Shown: in pieces, positions 11,901 to 23,800 of the stretch | Position numbering within the stretch: position 1 is the first letter of the stretch | How the letters are laid out: the number at the start of each line of letters is the position of its first letter | Source of the DNA: Hemicordylus capensis | Taxonomy: Eukaryota > Chordata > Lepidosauria > Squamata > Cordylidae | Reading direction: 5' to 3' | Length of the DNA: 64,000 nucleotides | Assembly (NCBI RefSeq): GCF_027244095.1 | Contig: NC_069670.1 | Location: 14,279,320 to 14,343,319 of the forward strand | Notes under the pieces: model-generated | What the model was told of the DNA's origin: nothing | What the model saw: only the letters and a program-made list of their open reading frames with translations | Database searches by the model: none | Position numbers and translations under genes: made by a program

Positions 11901-14900
11901 CAGGGAGAGGAGGGCTGCTGCGCGCTGGGCGGGCAGGCAAGGAGCAGGCGGCCGGGAAGGCAGGCCCAGAGCCCCGGCGTTCCCAAAATAGCCAGCAGGA
12001 GTGCCGGGGGCTCCCTTACATGGAAGCGGGCGCCGGCTGGGGGGGCTGCGCTCGGCAGGGCACGGCACGCGCTCGGGAGATCCACCCGGCCCTGCTCTCG
12101 TGGCGCGGCTCGGGGAGGCCGCAGGTTTGGGTGCAGGGCTGGCCGCTGGGCTCCCTCGGCCCCCGCTTCGGGAGGCGAAGGCAGGCCCCCAGGCGGCAGA
12201 TCCAGCGGCTTCCCTTCCTCCGAGGCCCGGCTGGCACCACACCGCCCGGGAGCACCAGCCCCACACGTCCCGAGGGCCACCTGCCGGCACTTCCGAGTCC
12301 CGCTCTGACACTCCACCACAAGCCCGACAGACTGGACTCTGGGCTTCGAGGGCAGGAGAGCTCCGGCAGCTGACCCCAGGGCCAGTCCCTGGCCACCAGG
12401 CCGGCCTATTAAGCCCTCGCTTGCTCCTCAGTCTCCGGGAGGAGGACGCTGCCGGCCTGAGCTCCCCCCCACCGCTCCCCTGACCTGACTGCTGCTCTGA
12501 AACCCAACCCTGGGCCCTTTCTGGCCCCCCGGACAGCCAGCCCCTCCCTGGTCCCAGGACCCCGTCACCTACAGCCTGACCCCTGCCGGGGCCTCCCATG
12601 CCCCCCAAAGACACCCGGCTGCTCTTCCAGCCTGACCCCTGCCTCACCCCTGCACCCTAGGCCCTGTCCACCATCACACACACACCCCCTTCGTACTGAG
12701 GCGGTCTTCCTCCGACCACCAGCTTCTGATCACGCTCTTTCCCACACCCTGCACAGGGGCGTCCGGGATACCAAGATGGCCCCAGTCAGCAACGGAACCC
12801 GGAGTGCCCTTCAGATCCAACCCAACGGGGCCATTCTGAGTCACTTCCACCTTCGCCAGCCGATATCCAGAGCAGCCACTGGGAAGCCACTCACCTCTCA
12901 CCCTCCTCTCCGCAACACAGTCATACCGAGTCAGACCATTGGTATGGTGGCTCCAGACGGTCTGCACGGACTGGCAGCAGCTGACCACGGTTTCGGGCAG
13001 GGCTCTCTGTTGGGGACTCAAGCTGGGACCTCCCACATGCCAAAAGCAGATGCTCGGCCACTGAGCTACTAGGGCCCCATCCCCGTGGGGAGCAGCCAAG
13101 CGGTCCGGCCCAAGCCAGTTCGCGTGGAAATCCTTCTACCACTCAAGAACAATGATGACCCACAGCTCTGCAGAGACCCACCACGCAGAGCTCCCTGCAC
13201 GGGGGGCCGTCCCACTCCCCTGAGTGCGGGGAATCGCTTTGGGCTGCTGGAGATCTTGGAAATATGCATCTGCGAGGTGGGCCGTGGAGCTAGGAACATC
13301 CTGCCACGGTGCGATTTCCCTGTCCCAACGGATGACTGAATTTTAATGCATTTATTTATTTATTTATTTATTATTTCTTTAAGACAACTGCCATCACAGC
13401 GCTGGTCCAACACATCTCACGGCTGGAGGTGCAAAAACCTCCAAGGCACCCCCACAGATGCTCACCGAGGCCTTAATCCACAAGCAAGTTCTGCTGCCCA
13501 GGCCTCAACTAAGATGAGCGAGGCTTGCTTACGAGAGGAGAGCTGGTCTGGTGGCAGCAAGCCTGGCTTGTCCCCTTAGCTAAACAGGGTCTGCCCACAT
13601 TTTCATTTGAATGGGAGACTCCATGTGTGAGCACTGCAAGAGATTCCCCTCAGGGGATGATGGAGCTGCTCTGGGAAGAGCATCTAGGCTCCAAGTTCCC
13701 TCCCTGGCAGCATCTCCAAGGTAGGGCTGAGAGAGATTCCTGCCTGCAACCTTGGAGAAGCCGCTGCCAGTCTGTGAAGGCAATACTGAGCTAGATAGAC
13801 CAGTGGTCTGACTCAGTCTGTGGCAGCTTCCTATGTTCCTATGAGAGCCTTCCAGTGAGACTTGTGCCTCACGACGCAGGTCTGTAGCTCTCCTCCTCGA
13901 TGGCTCTTCCTTGGCCTACCTCAAGGCCAAGCTGCCCCTGAATCCACTGTCTCTTTTCAGAAGAGCTTGGGGAGGGGGGGATTAGCTCCTCCCCATGACA
14001 GAATTGCTGCCTCCATGCACCCTGTTTTTCAACGCATGGATGTGCCCATCGCGCTCTCTCGCTCACGCACACCCCCCCTTAAGATAATCTGATTCCTTGC
14101 AAGGGCTGAGCTTTTGAAGAAAATGCCCCCCCCCAAACAGCTGTAAAAGCCGAAGGAGGGAAGCCTCCCCGCGCTTGGCCACCGTCTGCCTCGTGCGTGT
14201 TCAGGCTCGGGCTGCCAGTGAGCCAGCGGAGGAGAGGAAGCGCCTTCCGCAGCGTTCACCTGCAGAGCCAAGGACGCCGCAAGGATCCGAGAGAGACCTG
14301 CGCTCAGCAATTTCGCGGGGAAACGGGGAGCGCAGCGAGAGCGGGAGCAGGTTCCATCTTGTGCCATTGTCTCAACTGCCTCACGTTACAGCTGTCAGCG
14401 CCAAGCTCGCGGCTGTCACCTTCGTGCCTCCACATCGTCCCCGAGACCGGAATAGTCTGAGCGCTGCGCGCGGCTATAAATAGGTGGAATATTCCAGCGG
14501 CTGCCTTTGCCCAGCTGTGCCTCCAGCAAGAGACTGCTCTGCCGCTGCAGCGCCTGGGCGCTGATTTCCCAGGAAAGCAAACCGATACCTTACCAGGCGG
14601 CTGAGCACATTACAAGCCGAGACAAAGGAGGCAACAATCTGCGAGGGCCTTGGGCAGATGCGGGAGGGACAGGGGACAGGCAGCCTCACACCCTCTATCA
14701 CAGAAGCCCAAGCGGGGATGCATGCATTTGCAGGGGTCACTGGCCACGTTTTGCATTTAGGGCAGATTTCGACACCTTTTTTTTTTTTTTAAGAAAGACA
14801 AGTTGCTAGCCCTCATGGTTGAGAAAATCACAAAGGCCCTTTCGTACAGCACCTGCTCCCCAGAGTCCTGGCTCCATCTGAAGCAGGACTCAGCCCGGAA

Positions 14901-17900
14901 CAGGCTAAGAAGAGAGCCCCCTCTGAGCATGTACAAGGCACATTTCGGACACCAGCAAATCACGTCAGAAAGTCACTATACTGCTGCCACTAGGGTAAAG
15001 GGTTTGAGATCAGAAAATGTGAACTGAAGTAGCTACCAGTTTAGATATTAGTCATGGGATCAATCCAGAAGATAAACCAGTTTGGTCATAGAGAAGCGAG
15101 TCCCCAGAAAATCAGAGGCTCTTCCCTCTATTGGGACAAGAAATAGGGTGGTTTTCTACAATACACAGAGTTAAACATGGTTGCCGCTTGGCACCCTCTG
15201 CACAAATGCCCACAGTGCCGTGATCATCGCTGCCGAGTCAACCAGGGCTGAGGATTCCAGACACAAACCAAGAGGACGGCAGCTTCTGAAATCATCTGAG
15301 CGGTCTCCTCGGAGGCCCAAAAGTGTTCCCCCAGCCCCCGAGTCGGAACGCTCCGAGGGACTCAGATTTGCTCAAGAAAGCATCTCAACGTTATGCATCT
15401 GGTTGCTCTCTGCTGCCAGCCACAGTATTAAATGCCAAGCCTAGAGGGGGAAAGCCCAACACAGTCTGTTCCAGCCCTACAATTCGGCACCTCCCAGTCC
15501 TAAGAACTGTTCACACAAATTCCCAGTATTTGAAAGACTATTTACAAGAGTCATGATGTACCAATTAGACAGGAGCTCACTGCTTATCGTGCCTCCCCAT
15601 CATCAGTGGCTCCGCTCCCCTCCTTTTCGGAGGACACACCTTTGCAACCGAAAAGGGACCCCTCTGCAGGCCCTCTGAACTTGGCTGAAACCCATTTCAA
15701 CCACAAGATCTCGAGCATCCGCTGCCTCCGAGGAAGAGGAAGGGTGCCCACCCCAGGGGAAACGCTAATTAAACAGCTTGATAAATTGCTGCCCTCTAAT
15801 GGTACCCAGAATCCGCCTTCCAAGGCGGCCACCTCATCTTGCTTCATCGGCCAAGCTGACATTATCTCACCGTTTCCATGCGCCGCTGGGAAAAATGATC
15901 TGCTCTGTAGGATTATTCTGGATAGACAGCAAAATTTATGAAACACTCTGGGATGCTCAGGCTGTATCTGCACAGTGGTTAGAGTGTTGGATTGGGACCG
16001 GGGAGACCCGAGCTCAAATCCTCACTGGGTGACTCTGGGTCAGTCCTGTATCTCTCAGCCTAACCTAATTCACAGGGTTGTTGTGAGGATAAACATAACG
16101 ATGTACACTGCTCTGGGCTCTCTGGAGAAAGAGCGGAATATAAATGTAATAAAATAAACAAACAAATAAAGGCAACTGTAGCCTTAGCAAACTACTTTAC
16201 TTGAGCTGGTATCTACAGCGTGTGTGTGGTGGGGGGGTCAGACCTTGAATGTAACGTGCAATTCTGCTCTTTGCTTGCATTGCGTGGACCAGCAAAATTT
16301 GGTGTGTTTCTAATTTGTAAAGAGGGAAAGGGTGAGAAGTTACTCCAGTTTGCCTGAAACAACATCGCCATGTTGTACAAGGTTGTCCAATCAGTCTGTT
16401 TCGAATTATGAAAATGCCCCATAACAACTGTTTTTAAGATCTGCTGCTGAATCAAAGGCCCCTTTTCAACCAATCAAAAGAGGTCTAATCAATTTAACCA
16501 ATCAGAGGTTGCAGCCTTAATCACATGTTTATGCTGCAGAATCAGTGCACACCACGCCTCACAAAACAAGCTAGGTTCCCTGTCCCAAGGAGCTTACAAT
16601 CCAAATTCTGACAAGGGAGAAAAAGAGACAAGGGATGAGTATCAGTTCCACTTCTTCCGCGATATTCTCACATCCCAAAGTCACGACCCCTCAGATGTCA
16701 GAGTCAGCCGCCAACGTGCGTGCGTTTGCGTGCTATATTTATATATGTAAGTACACACACACACACCCCAAAGTCAGTCTTTTAAAAGAAAAGAGAGGGC
16801 CAAGTATCCCACATAAGGTTACCATCTTCTCTCACACAATGCCCAGACCACAGTTCTGCCGAGGCAACGCCACTCTGCTCATTTTAGTATAGTTACGTAG
16901 CGCAGCAGCATTTGAAAGAAAAGCTGTCGGGAACGGGCGGCTCAGCTAACGTGGAAAAACTTCAGCCAGAGCCATGGCTTGTAAAAAGCCATTAAGCCAA
17001 AACTTGCCTATAAAGTTCGAAGCAGCCAGGAAACACGGGGCCGGTTCCACCAGGTTATCCAGGGTGTGGAACCAAGCGACTGGGTTTCCCAAAGTTTTTA
17101 CACTCGTGCTAAAAGAGAACACTGGTTTGCGTGCCAACCGGTGCTGTTGCTGGCTGAACACAGAAACGGTTATGTTGCGTTTCAGCTGCCTTCACGCCAT
17201 AAATGGCTTCGGGGAAAAGAACACGCATTTGGATATGGACACCAAGAAGGTCACGGACACCCCCAACAACACCTGGGAATCCCTGTTCGAGGGAACACTG
17301 CCTGGCAAAGACCTTTGCCTCAGGGCAATCTTCCTACTCACGTGCCCTGGCACCCCTGCAGCAAGGCGAGGCCACCGTGGCTCTCCGGCTGCCGCCGAAC
17401 TACAACTCCCATCATCCCCAGCCACCATTTCTTGTAGCTCAACAGCAGCTGGAAAGCCCAAGCGGCCTAGCCTCTGCCCTGCGGCTCAGAGCGAGTTCTT
17501 GGCCACCCTGCAGGACAGGCCCTCCGTCCACGCAGGGTATCGACTGGCCCGGGAGTGCCGACATTCACACCGGATGCGCTCAACGCTCCTCTCCGGCGGT
17601 GCCCTGGACACCTGGGAATTGCAGGCAAGCTGGCTTCCAGAGACGCTCACCCACCAGGACTGACCTTCCTGGGAAGGAACCCCCACACATTTGCAGGGAG
17701 CCACAAGATCATGGACGTGACTCCCTCAACGGACACGCAGTTGGGGACACAGCTGAAAGGTCACCAGTCTAGGACACTCTTCTTCCACTGGCAGGCTGCA
17801 ACTCCAAACTCGAGTATCAGACTAAGGTGGGCCATGCCAGGGGCACGGCCAGTTTTATTTACCTTTTAGGGGAAAAGGGGGAAGGGGGGGGATGCCGAGA

Positions 17901-18633
17901 GTTGGGGAGGTGTGGGGAGAGAATAGAAAAAGGAAGCAGGGAGCCAAGCTGAAGGTGAAAGGCAGACACTTGCAAGCAGAAATGAGAAGAAGTAGGACCC
18001 ATGCACGAGCTTCAGAAGATGGGGCGCATGCTTGAGAAGATCCAAGACTTCTTGGATCTCTTCAAGACGTTTACTCTCTTCCAAAGAGTCAGATTCTGCA
18101 GACTCTGCAGCCGAGATCCGACAGCCCCCGTTCAAAGCCCCACAGCCTGCAGGGGAGCCTGCCTGGCGGTGGGCCCGCGCCCCTCCAGCCCCCGCCTCAC
18201 TCACCGGCTTGGCAGGGCCAGGGTCCTCCTTCTCGCCCGTCATCTTCCCACCCTTCTGCACCCTCCGGGGCTGCTTGATGGTGGTCTTTATGGCCGGCCG
18301 GCAGACATAGTTCTCCAGGTTCTTGGGGGGTTTTTTCGTTCTCTTCGCTTGGAGGCCGATTTTCAGTTTTAAATTCCCCTCCGAAAAGTTGGTCTCCTTC
18401 ACAGAAAACTGCTGCGCCTGCTGGGCATCCGACAGAGACGCATCCTTGCCCAGCTCCCCGTCGTCGCTCCCCTCGCGGCTCCTCTTCTTCTCTTCCTCCT
18501 CCTTCGCGCTACCATCGAGCTCCGCTTCCCGCCTGCCTCCCGCCGCGCCTGTGGCCACTGCCGAGGGGCTTTTCTCAGGAAACCCTTCAGAACCAGAACC
18601 CAGCCCTAACATAGCAGAATTCTGAGGGTCCAT
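4174..18633 (-). CDS. ASH1L: ASH1L, coding exons 2-3 (5' part of gene)
   Basis: Histone H3K36 methyltransferase of the trithorax group, a nuclear chromatin protein. Only the N-terminal 1740 residues lie here (coding pieces 18205..18633 and 4174..8965, joined in phase 0). The SET, bromo, PHD and BAH domains belong to exons beyond the left edge. The translation follows the human protein closely in blocks: the start [12 protein letters not shown], the conserved stretch [16 protein letters not shown], and the AT-hook and Lys-rich segments. Exon 3 is open for 1597 codons without a break, so the gene looks functional. A run of about 15 imperfect K-D/E-x-G-K-K repeats occupies residues roughly 250-500. 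AT-hook-like motifs fall near residues 786 ([10 protein letters not shown]), 965 (KKRGRPKRQ), 1121 (KRRGRKPK) and 1416 (KKRGRPPK). Transcription starts in the CpG island shared with DAP3. Confidence 0.97.
11111..11188 (+). pseudogene. 5S rRNA-like fragment
   Basis: GGAAGCTAAGCAGG, GGGCCTGGTCAGGG, CTGGATGGGAGGC and TGCCTGGGAAGCC follow in the order and spacing of the last two thirds of 5S rRNA, covering box A, intermediate element and box C. What follows is not the SINE body, so it reads as a separate 5S pseudogene fragment. Confidence 0.75.
11321..11413. mobile_element. hAT-type MITE, degraded
   Basis: CAGTGCTCCCTGCAGCAGGG, then ACTACAACTCCCACGATCCC; the right arm is eroded. Confidence 0.6.
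11430..12660. other. GC-rich intronic island
   Basis: GC- and CpG-rich stretch in ASH1L intron 2 with long open frames on both strands that have no recognisable domain. It could be an alternative promoter or just GC-rich sequence. A short GT run lies at about 11806-11824. Confidence 0.45.
12915..13078 (-). repeat. tRNA-headed SINE
   Basis: Reverse copy ending with GGCCACTGAGCTACTAGGGC (tRNA A-box end). The body is diverged. Confidence 0.75.
13350..13380. repeat. (TTTA)n microsatellite
   Basis: TTTATTTATTTATTTATT run in ASH1L intron 2. Confidence 0.85.
13538..13842 (+). repeat. 5S-headed SINE (full length)
   Basis: Starts with AGCTGGTCTGGTGGCAGCAAG, then a 5S rRNA-like segment (TTAGCTAAACAGGGTC ... 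TGAATGGGAGACT). A body shared with the tRNA-headed SINE follows (CCCTGGCAGCATCTCCAAGG ... CTGACTCAGT), ending GCAGCTTCCTATGTTCCT. Confidence 0.85.
14474..14496. promoter_or_regulatory. TATA/MEF2-like box and palindrome
   Basis: CTATAAATAG (14474-14483) fits both TATA and MEF2 consensus. It is followed by the palindrome TGGAATATTCCA (14485-14496). Upstream within 150 bp are CCATTGTCT (SOX-like) and CAGCTGTCAG (E-box plus TGTCA). Candidate intronic enhancer or promoter in ASH1L intron 2. Confidence 0.35.
15970..16168 (+). repeat. tRNA-derived SINE, third family
   Basis: A-box-like GTGGTTAGAGTGTTGGATTG, B-box-like GAGCTCAAATCC, then GGGTGACTCTGGGTCAGTCC and a tail with AAAATAAACAAACAAA. Related copies at 40865-41085 and 52160-52370. 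Confidence 0.75.
18205..18633 (-). CDS. ASH1L: ASH1L coding exon 2 with start codon
   Basis: 143 codons from ATG (18633) to ...GPAKP and a GTGAGT donor (18204-18203), phase 0. The start was chosen because [12 protein letters not shown] matches the human N terminus. The frame stays open upstream for six codons, but they look like 5'UTR. The acceptor is probably the AG of a TGACAG about 15 bases upstream of the ATG; its pyrimidine tract is weak and I cannot place it firmly. The middle ([20 protein letters not shown]) is almost invariant relative to human. Confidence 0.95.
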
Positions 18634-19013
18634 CACAGTACGTGCTGTCACAATATGGTTTGGGGGTTTGGTTTGGTTTTTTTAGAAGCGAGTCGGTGTG
18701 TGGTCTGCAGATTGATCTTCCCAGAAAACTGCAGCTGGCATCTTCTCACTGGGGTGGGGGGAGAGACAAAAAGGAAAGCCATCACAATCAGGACTCAAGT
18801 GAGCCCAAAGAACGGAGATTCAGCACCCTCCGTTTTCAAAAACACCCTGCAAAACAGGTGGATAAATCTAGCCTTGCAAGTATGCACACAATTCTAACCT
18901 ATCTACAGGTACCTACTGCTTTAGATTACGGCATAATTCCCCCCCCCCCCCGCAATCCAGAGGGCTACACATGTTGCAATGCAGATGTGGGGTCCCAGAC
19001 TATGATCTAAGGC

Positions 19014-19152
19014 AGGGATTCTCAACGTGTGGGTCCCCAGATGTTCTTGGACTTCAACTCCCACAACCCCTACCCCCAGTGGCCTTTGGTTGGGAATTAT
19101 GGGAGTTGAAGTCCAATTACATCTGGGGACCCACAGGTTGAGAATCCCTAGG
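19014..19152. mobile_element. hAT-type MITE
   Basis: AGGGATTCTCAACGTGTGGG and CACAGGTTGAGAATCCCTA ends with palindromic interior. Target duplication not clear. Confidence 0.75.
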
Positions 19153-19224
19153 GCTCAGGATATGCCCACCTTGCTAAAGTGAAACAGTGTGTGGTCAGCG
19201 TCTGGAGGAGAGGACCCTTTGGGG

Positions 19225-19420
19225 ATGCAGCCATAGCACTGTGGCAGAACACCTGCTTTCCATGCAGAAGGACCCCAAGTTGAATCCCTGGCAGCATCTC
19301 CAGGTAGGGCTGGGAAAGGCTTGCCTGAAGCCCTGGAGCGCTGCTGCCGGTCAGAGTAGACAAGACTGAGCTAGATGGGTGAAGGGTCTGGCTCAACAGA
19401 AGGCAGCTGCCTGTGTCCCT
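19225..19420 (+). repeat. tRNA-headed SINE
   Basis: A-box-like CACTGTGGCAGAACA, B-box-like AGTTGAATCCC, body GGCAGCATCTCCAGGTAGGG. Sauria/POM-type squamate SINE by memory. Confidence 0.8.
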
Positions 19421-19422
19421 GT

Positions 19423-19513
19423 CAGTGTTCCCTCTAACAGGGATTCCTAGATGTTGTTCACTACAACTCCCAGCATCCCCCCAGCTGCAAAGGCCTTTGG
19501 CTAGGGAAACCAC
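19423..19513. mobile_element. hAT-type MITE, one arm
   Basis: CAGTGTTCCCTCTAACAGGG then ACTACAACTCCCAGCATCCC; the second arm is lost. Confidence 0.7.
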
Positions 19514-21239
19514 AGCAACCTCAGTTTTTAGACTGTGAGTCCTTTAGGGACAGAGATCCATCTTTCTCATTCATTCATCTCTATGTAAACCACTTTGGAA
19601 ACTTGTGTTGAAAAGCGGTATATAAATATTTGTGGTGGTGGTGTATTATGCGAGTTGTAGTCAATAACATCAGGAAATCCCTGTGAGAGGGAACGCGGGT
19701 CCCTGTGTGGGGCTCCGAGATTTGCAGGCTGGCAAAGCCCCTTCTGGGACAGGTGAATGCTTCAGAGGGAAAGGATGCGTGTGTACAATGGCCCCTCCCA
19801 TCAGCATGAACGGGGAAACTCCACGGCCACGATCCAAGCCACTCTGTAACCAGTGCTGCACACCCAAAGGGGCGCCGGCCTGGTGCTTCCCAAGCAGCTG
19901 TCGAAGTCCCCCGGCACCGGAAGAGACAGGAAAACGCCACCTGGGACACAGCAACCTGCACAGCAGCGAGAACATAAGACCCTAAGCACAGCCCTGCTGG
20001 ATCAGGCCCAAGAGGGCCAACTAGTGCAGCATCCTGTTTCGCACAGTGGCCCACCAGATGGCCCACCAAGCCGTTGGAAAACAAGAAGCAGCCCAGCAAC
20101 CTTTGGCCATGCCCAGGGGTCGAGTCGCTCTTTGGATCTGGACTCCCGGAGCGGGTAAGCGGACCAACCGCACAAGCTAACGAAGGACACAGAGCCAGCC
20201 GCTCGTCCTCGGGGGTCACAGTCTGCACACGTGGGGCCCTCCAGTGGTTGGGAGGGATCCTCCGAGTTGTACTCCCCAGTCCTGCAGCCCTGTTAGAGAC
20301 TTCAGTCTGGAGGGGGAAGGAAAGGTGCAGGCAGAGATTGGACATCCGGGGCTTCTGCAGGCCTGAGGGCTCTCTGGTTCTTCCATGGCAGAGGGCTAGC
20401 CATCCTTCCTTGCCAGGCACATGTGTCTTCCTGACCCAAACGGCCCCGATACCGACTTCCCCGCTCTTCCCCACAAAGCCTATTTTATGTAGCCAGCTGC
20501 CAATCTGGTTTGCCAGACTCCTCTGTTCTTAAAAAAAAAGTTGCAACCGCGGCTGGTAATAGGATTGCAATGGAATTGCAGGGCTATTTCCCAGAGTGTT
20601 GCCACAGGGGTGCGCTTGGGGTTTGAGTGCACACATCTCACTAACACCCTCTAGCGGTTTGCCCCATAAGCACTGCCCCTCCCCAGGGGAGCCCCTGGAG
20701 AAAGCCTTGTCTCTCCCAACACCACAGGGATGGCTGAAGCCCCTAAGGCCTTCAGGACCACAAGGCGGCGTCTCCTGATAAGCACACAGGCCTGCTTTTG
20801 AATGACCAGGGCACTTCTGCAACCCTTACAACAGCCCTGCAAGGTAGATCAGCATCTCTGGACTGCAGAGAGGGAACGGAGGCTCCAAGGGAGCGGCTTG
20901 CCTAGGCTGCCTGGTATGTTCATGCTAGAGCGAGATTCATTCTTGGGGGCTCCCGGAACCGGGGCTCCATCTTTCAGCCACTCCCCTATTCCAGTGATCT
21001 ATCACCACTCATCTCTCTGCCATGGTTACGCCCAGATTACTAGACAGATCTCTCTAGTTTCTCACACACAGATAAACTATAGTGTCAGCCCATTAGAAAA
21101 ATCCAAAAGTAATAGAAGGTTGATGCTTTTCTTTAAGGCCACAGGGACATAAAAAGCTACCTGTATTTACCCAAATCGAAGACGATGTTGAATGTCAGAT
21201 GGCCCTCTTAAAAATCAGCAGAGAAGAACATCTGTATAA

Positions 21240-21405
21240 TTGCATGCAGAAGGTTCCAAGTTCCCTCCCTGGCAGCATCTCCAAGACAGGGCTGGGAGAG
21301 ATTCCTGCCCTGCAGCCTTGGAGAAGCCGCTGCCAGTCTGGGTAGACAATACTGAGCAAGATGGACCAAGGGTCTGACTCAGTCTATGGCAGCTTCCTAT
21401 GTTCC
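21240..21405 (+). repeat. SINE body fragment
   Basis: TTCCAAGTTCCCTCCCTGGC with the 5S-type body variant (CTCCAAGACAGGG), no 5S head left. Confidence 0.75.
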
Positions 21406-21848
21406 TAACTCTCCACATTCCCCAAACCCCTCTGAAGGCTAGAAGTGACCTGGAGAATACAAAAGCTTGCTCACCACTTGACATTTTGAATGACCCTCGC
21501 CATGCGTTCTACTCATTGTTCTACCCCTATTGCTTCTATTTGCATTCAAATTTCTAATCCTAATATCATGGGCTCACTGTTCCCTCTGAGGCGTGTGCAC
21601 GCGCTCACAAGTTCTCTGATGTCCGCTCAGTTAATTCTAGAGCCCGCTCAGGTGGAATTAGGAAGGCCCCACTCTAACTGCATGTGCGCACACAGTGCCT
21701 TGATACTGCCGCCCAGAACAAAACTCATTCCACACAGAGATGAAAAAAATTATACAGGGACCACTGCATGGGCTAGAAACTTTTGTGGACTATTTTTATT
21801 TTTGCAGGGATCCAAGAATTTGAAGAGGACAGATAAAGCACATTAGGA

Positions 21849-22155
21849 TGCTTAGGAACATAAGCAGCTGCCATATACAGAGTCAGACCCTCGGTCCATC
21901 AAGCTCAGTGTTGTCTGCACAGACGGGCAGTGGCTTCTCCAAGGCTGCAGGCAGGAGTCTCTCTCAGCCCTACCTTGGAGATGCTACCAGGGATTGAACC
22001 TGGGACCTTCTGCATGCAAGCAGGCAGGTGCTCTTCCCAGAGTGGCCCCATGCCCTAAAGGGAATCTCTTGCAGTGCTCACACATGTAGTCTCCCATTCA
22101 TATGCAAACCAGGGCAGGCCCTGCTTAGCAAAGGGGACAATTCATGCTTGCTACC
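21849..22155 (-). repeat. Composite SINE with both 5S head and tRNA B box
   Basis: Reverse copy. Reading from the tail it has the shared body, then a clear tRNA-type B-box neighbourhood (GGGATTGAACCTGGGACC, TGCATGCAAGCAG), and then the 5S-type linker and head (GGCCCTGCTTAGCAAAGGGG). Other 5S-headed copies have the B box eroded. Confidence 0.75.
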
Positions 22156-22159
22156 ACAA

Positions 22160-22415
22160 GACCAAGAAGCCATCTAATGGTGCAGCGGGGAAATGACTTG
22201 ACTAGCAAGCCAGAGGTTGCCGGTTCGAATCCCCACTGGTATGAAACACCTATATCGGGCTGCAGCAATATAGAGAGATGCTGGAAGGCACCATCTCATA
22301 CTGCGCAGGAGGCAGCAATGGTAAATCCCTCCTGTAGTCTACCAAAGCAAACTACATAGCTCTGTGGTCCCCAGGAGTCGACACCGACTCGACGGCACAG
22401 CTTTACCTTTACCCC
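22160..22415 (+). repeat. Bov-B-tailed tRNA SINE (Sauria-type)
   Basis: tRNA-like head (GGTGCAGCGGGGAAATGACT, B box GGTTCGAATCC) and 3' end AGGAGTCGACACCGACTCGA resembling the Bov-B LINE 3' end. A typical squamate partner SINE. Confidence 0.8.
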
Positions 22416-23616
22416 CAAACCAGCTCTCCTCCCCTGAACAGGGAGAAGAGCTGTCCCTAGGACAGAAACTTGGGTCAGACATGGGATGTCACACACTCTG
22501 GGTATTCCCTCCCGGCTCAGAGAGCTAAAGGTTTGTCATTGGAAACCATTCTCCACCTCAAATGACATCCCATGTCAGAGCTGGAATGCTTCAGCTCATG
22601 CCGAACATCTCAGAATTTTTTTGGGGGGGGAGGGCACAGTCCTGCTCCAGATACACTCAGTAGAACACAGCAATAAATTCCTCCGCTTCGTTGCTCCACA
22701 CAAATCAGTCCATTCCAATAAGGAATTTTCTGCCTGGGGTCAGTTTCCATCCCAAAACACAAATACGTTGGGTAGAATACCCAATCAGCAACTCTCCCAG
22801 ACAATTCCAAAAGTTTGTCTCCTGGGATTCCCTGGGCGAACGTTAACATGAGCCAGAAGCAATGGCTGTTGCCGTGTCCGCCCCAAGTGGGCCACATTTT
22901 CTACTAAAACCACTGATGAAGGAAGAGACAAGCTTGTGAGCAACACGCAACGCCATCAAGCAGAAGGGAGCCAATTCCCAGCTATACAGAGCAACCACAC
23001 TACAGGGACTGAACCGACAGTTGTCCACGCTCTGCAACAGAAGGCCATGCTGTACCTTAAAATGAGAAACGGAAGGGCACAAGGCTAAGAGAGGGAGCTA
23101 GTGTGGTGTACCAAGTGCTGGGCTGGCACTGGATTCAAATCCACCCACCCCACCCGAAATTTCCTCACCAGGATGCTGTCAGAGCAACATGGGATAACCA
23201 GCCTGCATGCACCAGTCCAAGCTCCCAAAGGGAGCAGTAGCACTCCACAGGCTAGCTTTCAGATCAAAAAAGGAGTCCGGATATCATGGAACTTCCCCGA
23301 GACACAGGCACAGCGGGCATTAGATTACCCATGCCATACCTTCATAATCAAGGCCGGCAATAACTTTGAGCAGCAATAGCCCAAGTGGTCCTAAATCACA
23401 AGCATACAACTGCTGTGGGCCCACTGACAGTTCTGGAGCACCTAGTCCTTTACCAGCAGTGAATCCAAGGAGCTATGTACTCAATCAGCGTCTGGAAGGA
23501 TGGAAGTCCTTTGAGAGCTCCACTTAAGCACCGGAGATTGGGTTTTCTTTTTAAAGAGCAGTGGAATACAGGGATAAACGGTACTATCATTTTCCATGAA
23601 CTGGTAAATAATACAC

Positions 23617-23800
23617 CATGGCTCAATCCTGGAACATCTGCTTGGCATGCAGAAGGTCCTGGGTTCAATCCCTGGCAGCATCTCCAGGTAGGGCTGCGAC
23701 AGACCCCTGCCTGAAACCTTGGAGAGATGCTGCCAGTCAGAGTAGCAAATACTGGACCACTGGTCAGACTCGGTATAAGGCAGCTTTGCATGTTCCTATG
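23617..23800 (+). repeat. tRNA-headed SINE
   Basis: CTTGGCATGCAGAAGGTCCT, GGGTTCAATCCC B box, body, end GCATGTTCCTA. Confidence 0.82.

Larger units (their letters stand above)
8966..18204 (-). other. ASH1L: ASH1L intron 2
   Basis: No coding exon. It holds a 5S-rRNA-like fragment (11111-11188), a GC-rich island (about 11430-12660), SINEs (12915-13078, 13538-13842, 15970-16168), a TTTA microsatellite (13350-13380), a regulatory-looking cluster around 14474-14496 and MITE fragments near 11321, 17253 and 17397. 9000-9970 and 14800-15900 are non-repetitive to my eye. Confidence 0.8.

Noticed and set aside
11345-12319. Overlapping 300-residue open frames on both strands
   Set aside because: GC-rich island in an intron with both strands open. 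No start context, splice pattern or domain favours either strand.
16974-17663. 229-residue plus-strand open frame in ASH1L intron 2
   Set aside because: Its second half runs through MITE fragments (around 17253-17306 and 17397-17425), and the first half shows no known motif.
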